DNA of 64,000 bases from positions 124,001 to 188,000 of the forward strand of contig CAMKPZ010000004.1 of assembly GCA_946414805.1 (NCBI GenBank). Reading direction: 5' to 3'. Shown piece by piece: positions 33,801 to 40,568 of this stretch. Every line of letters starts with the position of its first letter. Positions within the stretch are counted from its first letter, which is position 1. The notes beneath the pieces are model-generated. The model was not told the DNA's origin, did not search any database, and saw nothing but the letters and a program-made list of their open reading frames with translations. The DNA is from an uncultured Bacteroidales bacterium. GTDB taxonomy: Bacteria > Bacteroidota > Bacteroidia > Bacteroidales > Paludibacteraceae. Made by a program: the position numbers and the translations under genes.

Positions 33801-35891
33801 GTTGCCGTAATAGTCGTAGTAATAGATATTGGTGTTAGGGATGCGGGTCATGCCGTGTGCGATACCGTTATCACGACCGACACATCCGGAGCCGTCGTTA
33901 TCATTCCAATAGGAAGTTGTTCCCAGGAAATAGACATGTACGCTACCCCAGTTAGGCACATTACGGAAGAAAACCATATCCGTGGTTGTGACCTCAAAGG
34001 AGACGACTTCTTCATCATCCAGCGTAGAGGCGCAGCCGTCATCACTATGCACTTGCAGACGGAGGTAATAGGTGTCCCGCGTAGCAGGCGCAAGGAAAGA
34101 GACAGCACCGTCGCCGACAGAGGCGATAGAAGCGGCTACTTCCGCTGTACAAGCGGCGTCACTGAACAGTTTCCAGCAGTAGGCTTTGTCGCCTGTGCCT
34201 TTTCTCGTCATAGAGGGGGTAGCCGTGATAGACGCCATCGGCGGGATACGTGTTGTAGAAAGATCAATAGAGGCTATCTTCGCCTTGTCTTCATCAATGT
34301 AGTATCCTATAACTTTAGTCTCCGCATTGTACGTAATGACTACATATCCGTTATTATCACTTGGAGAGTTAAAATAGACAGATCCATTTTCATCTTCAAT
34401 TAATGTATATGAGTTGTTTACAGCAGTAAATGTTGGATCACCACTTTTTCCATATATGCGAGTAATAGAACTTCCGTTGTTGTCACTTTCTCCAATACGT
34501 AAATATTGAGTGCCATTTGTAGTTTGAGATAATTCAGCTATCGTGCAATAGGTCTGCAATTCGTATAGGGATGAGGTACTATTCCGAGTAAGTTCAACAT
34601 GCGTACTACTCGTGGACCACGTTCCTAAACTACCACCTACATGTTTATCAAGTGCGCCATTGAGTACGGAACGGCATGACATACGCCCCTCTATATATAC
34701 ACGGAAAGTACTCGGACGCACCCATTTTGCATAGAACGTAGTGTTCCCTGTAATGGTATAGGTGTCATCCGCTGTATAGACGGTTCCCGTACCTGCGGAA
34801 TTATCTGTCCATCCGGCGAATTCATAACCTGTTTTCTCCAAACTACCGGTATTCCCCAGAATTGTCACCTCGTCATTCTCTTCATAAGAGTCTCCATCTG
34901 TCGGCACAGATCCTCCCGTTGCACCATTACCGTTGTAGGTCACAGAAATGCCTGACAAGGTCGGGTCTGTAGATGTCGCCCACATTCCGTCCTGAGGAGT
35001 AAAACATAGATATAAATTGGTTTTAGTAGTTGTTGTTACATTATGATCATTTGTGCCATCATCAGAAAGAGTAATATCTCCTTTGGAATTATCAAAAATA
35101 TTCCAAAAATGATCCCATCCTGTTGAGCCCAATGTTATCTTAAAACGATAATCGTCTGTATAACTAACCGAATTGGTATAAGAAACTTGTTTATACCAAA
35201 AATCCCCAGACGAATAATAGTTCATCTGAACGCGTTTAGAGTTCCAACATTCACCATCACACCCTTCGTTAAAGTTCGCACCGGAAATATAAAATGTCAT
35301 ATCACTCCATGTCGGAGAAGGACTTCCTCCGTGAGAGAAATCACTTAGATAATTGTACGAAGCATCAAATTCAATATCACTTGTAGTATTCCAATTCGGA
35401 TTACCATCAGATAGACCATTTCCTCTACCTACCTGCAATTTGTCATACGTTCCCTCTGGTACTAGATAACATCCAAATGCACCATTATCATTAGTGGATA
35501 CTTGTACCCAAGAACTCCATGAATTATTAACACTTGAATGTAATTTAATATAATGATAACAGATATTATTATCTTTATTGTTCCACCAACTAGTGGATGC
35601 AGGTTTAATATTATAGTATATATACGTTTCTCCGTCAAATGTTCTATTTACAGCCTGTACTTCTTCAACAGCGGTAAAAAGAAGGAGAAGGGCAAGGGTA
35701 GCGCAAGGGTAGCGCAAGGTATGCGCAAGAGCGGATGAGCCTCGGCGCAGAGTCAACGCAATCGCATAGCAAAGGTGTAACAAGGGCATACGATTACCCT
35801 GACGAAACAGTGATTTCGAAATGTTTTGCTGCGAATTACCCCCCCCTGTAATTTTGAGGATATTCGCATCGCGTCCAGTCAAGTCTTTCAT
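30837..35891 (-). CDS. Large secreted surface protein of the starch locus, InlB repeat and C-terminal tag
   Basis: Up to 1684 residues. An ATG at 35789 is the more likely start, as it begins a signal-like sequence (MPLLHLCYAIALTLRRGSSA ... LALLLLFTAVEEVQA) partly encoded by an 11-bp repeat; the frame upstream contains a run of eight G. Residues 60-300 are beta-rich with Trp/Tyr clusters, 310-390 form an InlB B-repeat (KTGYEFAGWTDNSAG, TTFYAKWV), and the rest is a long series of beta-sandwich-like segments without catalytic signature. It ends with the shared tag KYLQDGQLYILKEGVVYDAR plus GTRVK. It may bind glucan or other cells; function unknown. The N-terminal third is more AT-rich than the rest. 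Confidence 0.75.
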   Translation of the reverse strand: MKDLTGRDANILKITGGGNSQQNISKSLFRQGNRMPLLHLCYAIALTLRRGSSALAHTLRYPCATLALLLLFTAVEEVQAVNRTFDGETYIYYNIKPASTSWWNNKDNNICYHYIKLHSSVNNSWSSWVQVSTNDNGAFGCYLVPEGTYDKLQVGRGNGLSDGNPNWNTTSDIEFDASYNYLSDFSHGGSPSPTWSDMTFYISGANFNEGCDGECWNSKRVQMNYYSSGDFWYKQVSYTNSVSYTDDYRFKITLGSTGWDHFWNIFDNSKGDITLSDDGTNDHNVTTTTKTNLYLCFTPQDGMWATSTDPTLSGISVTYNGNGATGGSVPTDGDSYEENDEVTILGNTGSLEKTGYEFAGWTDNSAGTGTVYTADDTYTITGNTTFYAKWVRPSTFRVYIEGRMSCRSVLNGALDKHVGGSLGTWSTSSTHVELTRNSTSSLYELQTYCTIAELSQTTNGTQYLRIGESDNNGSSITRIYGKSGDPTFTAVNNSYTLIEDENGSVYFNSPSDNNGYVVITYNAETKVIGYYIDEDKAKIASIDLSTTRIPPMASITATPSMTRKGTGDKAYCWKLFSDAACTAEVAASIASVGDGAVSFLAPATRDTYYLRLQVHSDDGCASTLDDEEVVSFEVTTTDMVFFRNVPNWGSVHVYFLGTTSYWNDNDGSGCVGRDNGIAHGMTRIPNTNIYYYDYYGNSNVANPSGAAYIAFTDNYLPNADHFSGCQAVYRADFSTCAPMYVPENYISEYKNTSARNGQAAYYNRGYWTNYMSTASGFTLHIYAGKDKYADDQIISQDLTAASIGDNTYSFTYNFASADKTVPYTYGFEVSGCGGAWYAVDADMNINNCTNWNLFTGTTRRGGVDINANVAHTFVLTLTRDGHIQLSVDYPPAEGDYRLLYDDNTQAPHPSQVIRKRADGKDTVAMYIRPSAAGSTLKVQSVSLSPSITWSDYAPIDISGLRDSVYLFYLEQDADGALTVKTTETKPYVGPYYIRTQSVDGGWDSYRNSPDNLMTYSQWSADQGYGFNYYKTKWVSPAGSFVTFTIACDYSEALCDTMFADPVNQPLSAEQAENLPQAANIRFGWSSHTNLLTRAYISGSSNVSDRFLVLQGDSKMKDKDGNALISGAAKVAGLDDYEMNFADLGNWIYRADIKAEPGAQVSLTADYNGRTQYFIGTDETPETIIGGSTGEPQPMRVTYDFKTNRLTTAWLPNGERIDDDITLKADMMLIRKGQEAATQITFASGKKIEEIKSIYGVMEFKKSEIAGQFPNWSAPNAYAYLMYYVSFPFDVRVRDIFGAGVMGENWIIQKYNGAKRAEIGWFAETSTFWETLPVDSILHKHEGYLLLLDRISFNDESSDLWYKIPSDGSIYLYFPSASHSIGTISDKDQPITVPSHVCSINRTFTVDGVAGTLSHKNTDSHWNVIGTPLFATANAFTVGSPVADGNGETALQYYYAWNSSNNTLDARATFGTGVTFKSMHGYMVQYAGVVTFHGAAITPASVVARRRVQVEPNYCVELQLVSEENRTSHTYVELRENACDTFALNEDMYMMRSSKTVDLYSFAGAYDVAANVLSLSDHTVPLGLDVKRAGTYRFTMPSSFSGTVTLLDKTTGTRTNLALGDYEVWLDRGMVNNRFELVLSVSQITTAIDAVGDPANGQGCKYLQDGQLYILKEGVVYDARGTRVK
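35693..35728. repeat. 11-bp tract CAAGGGTAGCG, 3 units
   Basis: Two perfect and one altered 11-bp unit; translated on the minus strand as part of the signal peptide (TLRYPCATLALL). Confidence 0.75.
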
Positions 35892-35917
35892 CGTATCTGA
35901 GTATTTGAATAAAAGTA

Positions 35918-37258
35918 TTAATGTTTATAGATCCTATATTCATAGGGTGCGAGGGTGGCGGTTGTACCGAGGGTGAGGGTCTCGCCGGTGAGCAGATCGG
36001 TGACGGTGTGTCCCTGGTGCGCCATAGGCAGTTTGACCTCCTGATCGGAGTTCGCGGTATTGCAGATCACGATCATGGTCTCTTTCTCATCGGTATATTG
36101 GATATAGGGAACCTTGGCGTTGAGCGAACCGGTGATCTGTTTGCCTCCGCGGAGGTGCGCCGTCTCACGATAGGCTTTGAGCAGATTCTTCATCGCCGTG
36201 CGGGTCGCATTGTCCGCCGCGAAATCCATAATGTTATAATTAAAGAAATTGATAGCGGACATGTTACCCAATTCCTGGGAGGAGTAGATCATCGGCACGC
36301 CTGCCATGAAGGCAGTGAGACAGAAAGCGGACAGTTCGCCTTGCGGCGTACGGAAGACATTGCCCGGCGCGGTGGATGACGACTCGTCGTGGGTGGTGAC
36401 ATAGCGCATGCGCTCCTTGCCCTCCGGCGTAGAGTTATACTCGGAGGTATTGGCGGAGAGGAGTGCGCCGAAAGTAGAAGAACCGCTATACAGTCCCTCC
36501 ACGGCATACATATAACTCCAGCTGTAGAGCAGGTCAAATCCCGCGGTATAGAGCCGTGCGTCGGAGGTCTCCGCCAGCATGAGGGCATCGTTCTTGCGGG
36601 AACGGATGTCGGTGATCACCTCTCTCCAGAAGTCCATCGGTGCGCCGTCAGCGTAATCACACCGGAAGCCGTCTATATCCGCCTCGTCCACCCAATAGAG
36701 CATGCACGCCTTCATGGTGTCGCAGACTGCGGGCACATCATAATTGAGGAAGGTGACATCCTCCCAGAATTTCTCGTCCGCCGTAGCCGGTCCTGTGTAC
36801 CAGTCCGGATGCGCCGTTACCCAGCGGTTATCCCAAGAGGTATGGTTAGCGATCCAATCGAGCATGACTCTCATGCCGTTCTGATGGGCTGTAGCGACCA
36901 AGCTCTTGAGATCCTCCATGGTGCCGAACGCCGGGTTGAGAGCCTTAAAATCGCGGACACAATAGGGAGATCCGACCGCCTTGGCATCCTCTCCTATGGG
37001 ATGGACAGGCATGAGCCAAAGGACATTGACGCCCATATCCGCCAGCGCCGGCACATACGCCTCGATGGCTTTGAACGCTTCCGTCTCGGCGAAAAGACGC
37101 TCGTTACACTCGTAGATGACCGTTCGGTTGGCATCCACAACAGGTTTCTCCGGCTCTACCGGCGGTACTACGCGCGGGCCTTGCTCACAAGAAGTGAAAG
37201 TACCAAGGGACAAGATAAGGTACAAAGGGACAAAGTACCAGGTACAATTTCTATTCAT
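35918..37258 (-). CDS. GH13 alpha-amylase lipoprotein (SusG-like)
   Basis: A 446-aa amylase with a lipoprotein signal ending FTSC. GH13 landmarks: NVLWLMPVHPIGE, VMLDWIANHTSWD, DGFRCDYAD (nucleophile Asp near 201), MLAETSD (acid/base Glu near 230), VTTHDESS (Asp near 292), and a C-terminal sheet. Position directly behind SusC-SusD-SusE/F and lipidation suggest the outer-membrane amylase of the locus, like SusG. The hydrophobic core of the signal (TWYFVPLYLILSLGTF) is encoded by a GTACAAAGGGACAA-type repeat tract. Start taken at the second ATG (37258). Confidence 0.9.
   Translation of the reverse strand: MNRNCTWYFVPLYLILSLGTFTSCEQGPRVVPPVEPEKPVVDANRTVIYECNERLFAETEAFKAIEAYVPALADMGVNVLWLMPVHPIGEDAKAVGSPYCVRDFKALNPAFGTMEDLKSLVATAHQNGMRVMLDWIANHTSWDNRWVTAHPDWYTGPATADEKFWEDVTFLNYDVPAVCDTMKACMLYWVDEADIDGFRCDYADGAPMDFWREVITDIRSRKNDALMLAETSDARLYTAGFDLLYSWSYMYAVEGLYSGSSTFGALLSANTSEYNSTPEGKERMRYVTTHDESSSTAPGNVFRTPQGELSAFCLTAFMAGVPMIYSSQELGNMSAINFFNYNIMDFAADNATRTAMKNLLKAYRETAHLRGGKQITGSLNAKVPYIQYTDEKETMIVICNTANSDQEVKLPMAHQGHTVTDLLTGETLTLGTTATLAPYEYRIYKH
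37200..37250. repeat. TTGTAC/TTGTCCC tract encoding the GH13 signal core
   Basis: On the minus strand a run of 7-8-bp units TTGTACC, TTTGTCCC, TTTGTACC, TTGTCCC. Same family as 38712-38742 and 40519-40550. Confidence 0.78.
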
Positions 37259-37269
37259 TGTTCTCATAA

Positions 37270-38760
37270 TTATTTCCTCCTTGATTTAGCCACCACAGAG
37301 AGTTCGGAGACACCCTCGTCAGTGATCTTGAGATAATATTCATTCTCCGTTTCCTCAGCGATCACGGTATAGTCATCCAACTGGGTACCATTTCCGTTAT
37401 TGACAATCAGATGGTACGTGTCACCCACAAAACCGGTGATCCGGGTATGGATGAGTTCGAGGCCGAGTATCGCCGTTGTATCCATCCCGGCAAACGATTT
37501 ACCGGGCCATGCGCCGAACGCCTCTGCGTTACCCCATGCATAGACATGGAGGGACGACATCGTGTCGGCAGCATTATGGAAGAAGACATCTATCACCGCT
37601 TCCTCTTTGGGCGCAGCCTTGGGATCAAACCACACCACATCGCCCGGATGCTCCGGATCCGTTATCTGCACGACCCCGTCAGCTCCCATATAGAGATAGA
37701 GATCTTCGCCGATCGTCCAGAGATTGTCGTTACCCGGGAAATCGCCCAACTGGGTAGCACCGTTATTAGAGAGGATAAGCGACTCTTTGAGCCCGACATT
37801 GGCCTCACCAAGATCGAAATAGAGATAGGTGTATTCGCCGATGGTCTCAGTACCGGTGACACTCATACCGGGCCAACCGCCGTTGAGGTCGTTCACATCG
37901 CCCCACATATAGAGCGTAGTGTTCATGCCCCAGTCTTTTCCGTCCAGTACATAAACGACCGGTCCGTCATGTCCGACCACACCGTCCATATTCAGTTCCT
38001 CCACTTTGCCTTCCGCAGTGATATGGAGATAGAGGGGCTCCGAACCGAACGTAACGGGTCCGAAGTCGCCCAACTGGTCCGAACCGTTGTCGGAGAAGAT
38101 GAGCGTCTCGTTCAGTCCCTCGTTGCCTTCGCCTATATCGAAATACGCCAGTTCAATACCATTCACCGTCTCATAGCCGGTGATGCTCATGCCGGGCCAG
38201 GCGCCGTTGAGGTCATTCACATCGCCGTACATATAGAGGGTCAGTTTGCCGAAACCGCTCTCGTCCAGGACATAGACCACCGGTCCGTTATGGAGGATCT
38301 TGTCATCGCCGCTGAAATAGGAAGCCCAGCGATCAGCCCACACATTATTAACCGAACCGACCGAAGCCGTCAGTGTGTGCGTGACAGGCTTGCCTTTGAT
38401 ATCCCGCTCACCGCCGGCTTTCTTGCTCACGAACGAAAAACCATCCGCAAGGGTCTTTCCCTCTTTGAAATCCGAGGGGAAGAGATAAATTCCCCATTTC
38501 TTATCCGATGCAGGAGCTTTCTCCATCTGCCATTCAATAGCACCGACCGCTGTATTCTCGTCCAGCCCATTGAACGCGCCGAAGATATAAATCTCGTCAT
38601 CCACCGCCGTGCCTACCGGCGCAATAAGTTCGATAAGGATAGCGTTAGCCATCGGTTCAAACTGGGTAGCCTCATGATCAAAGACCAAGTCTTTTGGCTT
38701 ACAGCCGAAGAAGGTACAAAGGGACAATGTACAAAGTACAATTTTATATATCGTTCTCAT
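37270..38760 (-). CDS. SusE/SusF-like outer-membrane starch-binding lipoprotein
   Basis: A 496-aa lipoprotein (signal MRTIYKIVLCTLSLCTFFGC). Residues 30-155 form an N-terminal domain (IYIFGAFNGL, WGIYLFPSDF); three modules follow, each with LYMYGDVNDLNGAWPGMSIT-type sequence and a DNGSDQLGDF or NNGATQLGDF segment, so CBM26-like starch-binding domains. The position after SusD and the modular design match SusE/SusF, which hold starch at the surface. The signal core is repeat-encoded and the 5' end is nearly identical to that of the SusD gene. It lacks the C-terminal tag. Confidence 0.87.
   Translation of the reverse strand: MRTIYKIVLCTLSLCTFFGCKPKDLVFDHEATQFEPMANAILIELIAPVGTAVDDEIYIFGAFNGLDENTAVGAIEWQMEKAPASDKKWGIYLFPSDFKEGKTLADGFSFVSKKAGGERDIKGKPVTHTLTASVGSVNNVWADRWASYFSGDDKILHNGPVVYVLDESGFGKLTLYMYGDVNDLNGAWPGMSITGYETVNGIELAYFDIGEGNEGLNETLIFSDNGSDQLGDFGPVTFGSEPLYLHITAEGKVEELNMDGVVGHDGPVVYVLDGKDWGMNTTLYMWGDVNDLNGGWPGMSVTGTETIGEYTYLYFDLGEANVGLKESLILSNNGATQLGDFPGNDNLWTIGEDLYLYMGADGVVQITDPEHPGDVVWFDPKAAPKEEAVIDVFFHNAADTMSSLHVYAWGNAEAFGAWPGKSFAGMDTTAILGLELIHTRITGFVGDTYHLIVNNGNGTQLDDYTVIAEETENEYYLKITDEGVSELSVVAKSRRK
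38712..38742. repeat. TTGTAC/TTGTCCC tract encoding the SusE/F-like signal core
   Basis: Minus-strand units TTGTACT, TTGTACA, TTGTCCC, TTTGTACC; they translate as IVLCTLSLCT. Confidence 0.85.
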
Positions 38761-38772
38761 AATCTTCAAATT

Positions 38773-40566
38773 TTAATAGTTCGGGTTTTGTTTGAGTCCG
38801 GGGTTGACGGAGAGTGCCGAAGCCGGAAGCGGGAACCACTCATATTTGCGGTCACGCTTAGCCGGGTATGCCACGCCGTCGTCGGTAGCGCGTCCGAAGA
38901 ACCACCACTGTCCCTGAGTGAACTTGTCAAACCGGCGCAGATCGGTACGACGGCGGCGTCCCTCTCCGAGGAACTCCTGCCCCCATTGATCCAGCATCCA
39001 TGCCTCATCCACCGCCGTGAAACGGCCGTAGTTCTTGGCATCGCCTGCGTTTTGGAAATAGCGGTTACGCACCTGCAGGACGAGGTTCTCCGCCGCAGAA
39101 GCATCACCGGCACGCAGTTTGCACTCCGCCAGCGTATAATACACCTCCGCCCAACGGAACTCCACATCGTCAATGTCCTGAAAATCCTTGCCTTCGCTCT
39201 CCGGGTAGATCGGATAGCGCACGAGTCTGACGCCGGAGTTGGTCTCTCCCCAGCGGGGTGACATGACGGGTTCGAGCGTTCGCCCGATCGTAGTAGCGCC
39301 GGGGAACTGACCTATCTGGTCGGCATAATAGAGGTCCATACCATCGCGGTCGGCATCTGCCTTGAGGACCTCGCCGGTCCCCCAGTTGGCTTTCATCAGA
39401 CCACGCAGGAAGATACCGCTGTAATTGCCGTTCTCCCATGTATAATTGCCCTTACGGATGTCCTTGTCATTGAACCGCTCATAGACAGCACCCAGACGGT
39501 CGTTGTAAGGCGGATCCAAGAAACACTTGGCACCCTCCGAATAACCGAGCGTAGAGTTAACGGTACCGGAGTTGTCATATGACGGCGCAAGGCAACAGCA
39601 GTTCCATGCGCTCTGGGTAGAAGAGAAATTGAAATAATCCGAATAGGTGTATGCCAAGAAAGGCATATCGCGCATCCATCCGGCATTCAACTGACCGTTC
39701 TCCATCGCAAAAGCCATCACTACCTCGGGGCAAGTGGTGTTCGTCACATGATAGATATCGCGATAATCGGCAGCAAGGCTATAGACGCCGTATTTGCCGT
39801 CAATCAGTTCTTGCGCAAGCGTAGCACACTCGTCGAAACGGGGTGTGCCGGTGAAGACCTCCGAATTAAGCAGCATACGCATCTTGATCATACGGTTCAC
39901 CGCCTGATTCATGCGGTTACGGGTTGCATTAGACCCATCCTCCGCAGGCAGTTCGGCATACGTATCATCCAACTCCGAGCAGATAAAATCATATATTTTG
40001 AGACATCCCTGCCGGAAATCCGCATCCACCGAACCGGGAATAGTACCGTTATCCTCGGTATAGAGAGGGATAGCTCCGCCCCAAAGCTCGAAACAGTTAT
40101 AATAAGCCCACGCGCGGAGCGTACGAACCTCGGCGATATAAGATGCCATTTTCTCATCCGTCATACCGATCTCGTGTGCATTCAGTTTGCTGAGATCGCT
40201 GATGAGGGTATTACACAAGCCTATCGTGGACCAAGCAGTCTCCCATGTAGAGCGGATGATCTTCGATTCCGCGGTCCATGTATGGGTGGAGAGGACCGTC
40301 TTTTCGCCCTCATCATAGCCCCACAAACCGCCATTCCACACACGCCAGACGATCTGGTCCGCACTGAACTCGTTCAGATACCAGAAATACTCCAGATAAC
40401 TCATCGCCGCGTTGCCATAGATAGCGGCTACAGCACCTTTTACGGATGCCTCGTTCTGGTAATACACCGTAGCGTCAATGCGGTCATAGACCTGCTCGTT
40501 CATCTCGCAAGCGACTAATGTACAAAGAGACAATGTACAAAGTACAATTTTATATATCGTTCTCAT
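38773..40566 (-). CDS. SusD/RagB-family starch-binding lipoprotein
   Basis: A 597-aa SusD-type lipoprotein (signal MRTIYKIVLCTLSLCTLVAC) with the family's TPR-rich N-terminal half (SVKGAVAAIYGNAAMSYLEY, AEVRTLRAWAYYNCFELWGG) and the C-terminal FRWAEVYYTLAECKLRAGD and LDQWGQEFLGEGRRRRTDL. It covers the SusC pore and delivers malto-oligosaccharides. It starts 2 bp after the SusC stop. The first 18 residues match those of the next gene almost exactly because both are encoded by the same repeat-containing sequence. Confidence 0.94.
   Translation of the reverse strand: MRTIYKIVLCTLSLCTLVACEMNEQVYDRIDATVYYQNEASVKGAVAAIYGNAAMSYLEYFWYLNEFSADQIVWRVWNGGLWGYDEGEKTVLSTHTWTAESKIIRSTWETAWSTIGLCNTLISDLSKLNAHEIGMTDEKMASYIAEVRTLRAWAYYNCFELWGGAIPLYTEDNGTIPGSVDADFRQGCLKIYDFICSELDDTYAELPAEDGSNATRNRMNQAVNRMIKMRMLLNSEVFTGTPRFDECATLAQELIDGKYGVYSLAADYRDIYHVTNTTCPEVVMAFAMENGQLNAGWMRDMPFLAYTYSDYFNFSSTQSAWNCCCLAPSYDNSGTVNSTLGYSEGAKCFLDPPYNDRLGAVYERFNDKDIRKGNYTWENGNYSGIFLRGLMKANWGTGEVLKADADRDGMDLYYADQIGQFPGATTIGRTLEPVMSPRWGETNSGVRLVRYPIYPESEGKDFQDIDDVEFRWAEVYYTLAECKLRAGDASAAENLVLQVRNRYFQNAGDAKNYGRFTAVDEAWMLDQWGQEFLGEGRRRRTDLRRFDKFTQGQWWFFGRATDDGVAYPAKRDRKYEWFPLPASALSVNPGLKQNPNY
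40519..40550. repeat. TTGTAC/TTGTCTC tract encoding the SusD signal core
   Basis: Same unit order as at 38712-38742 with TTGTCTC for TTGTCCC; the flanking AATTTTATATATCGTTCTCAT is also shared. Confidence 0.85.
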
Positions 40567-40568
40567 AA

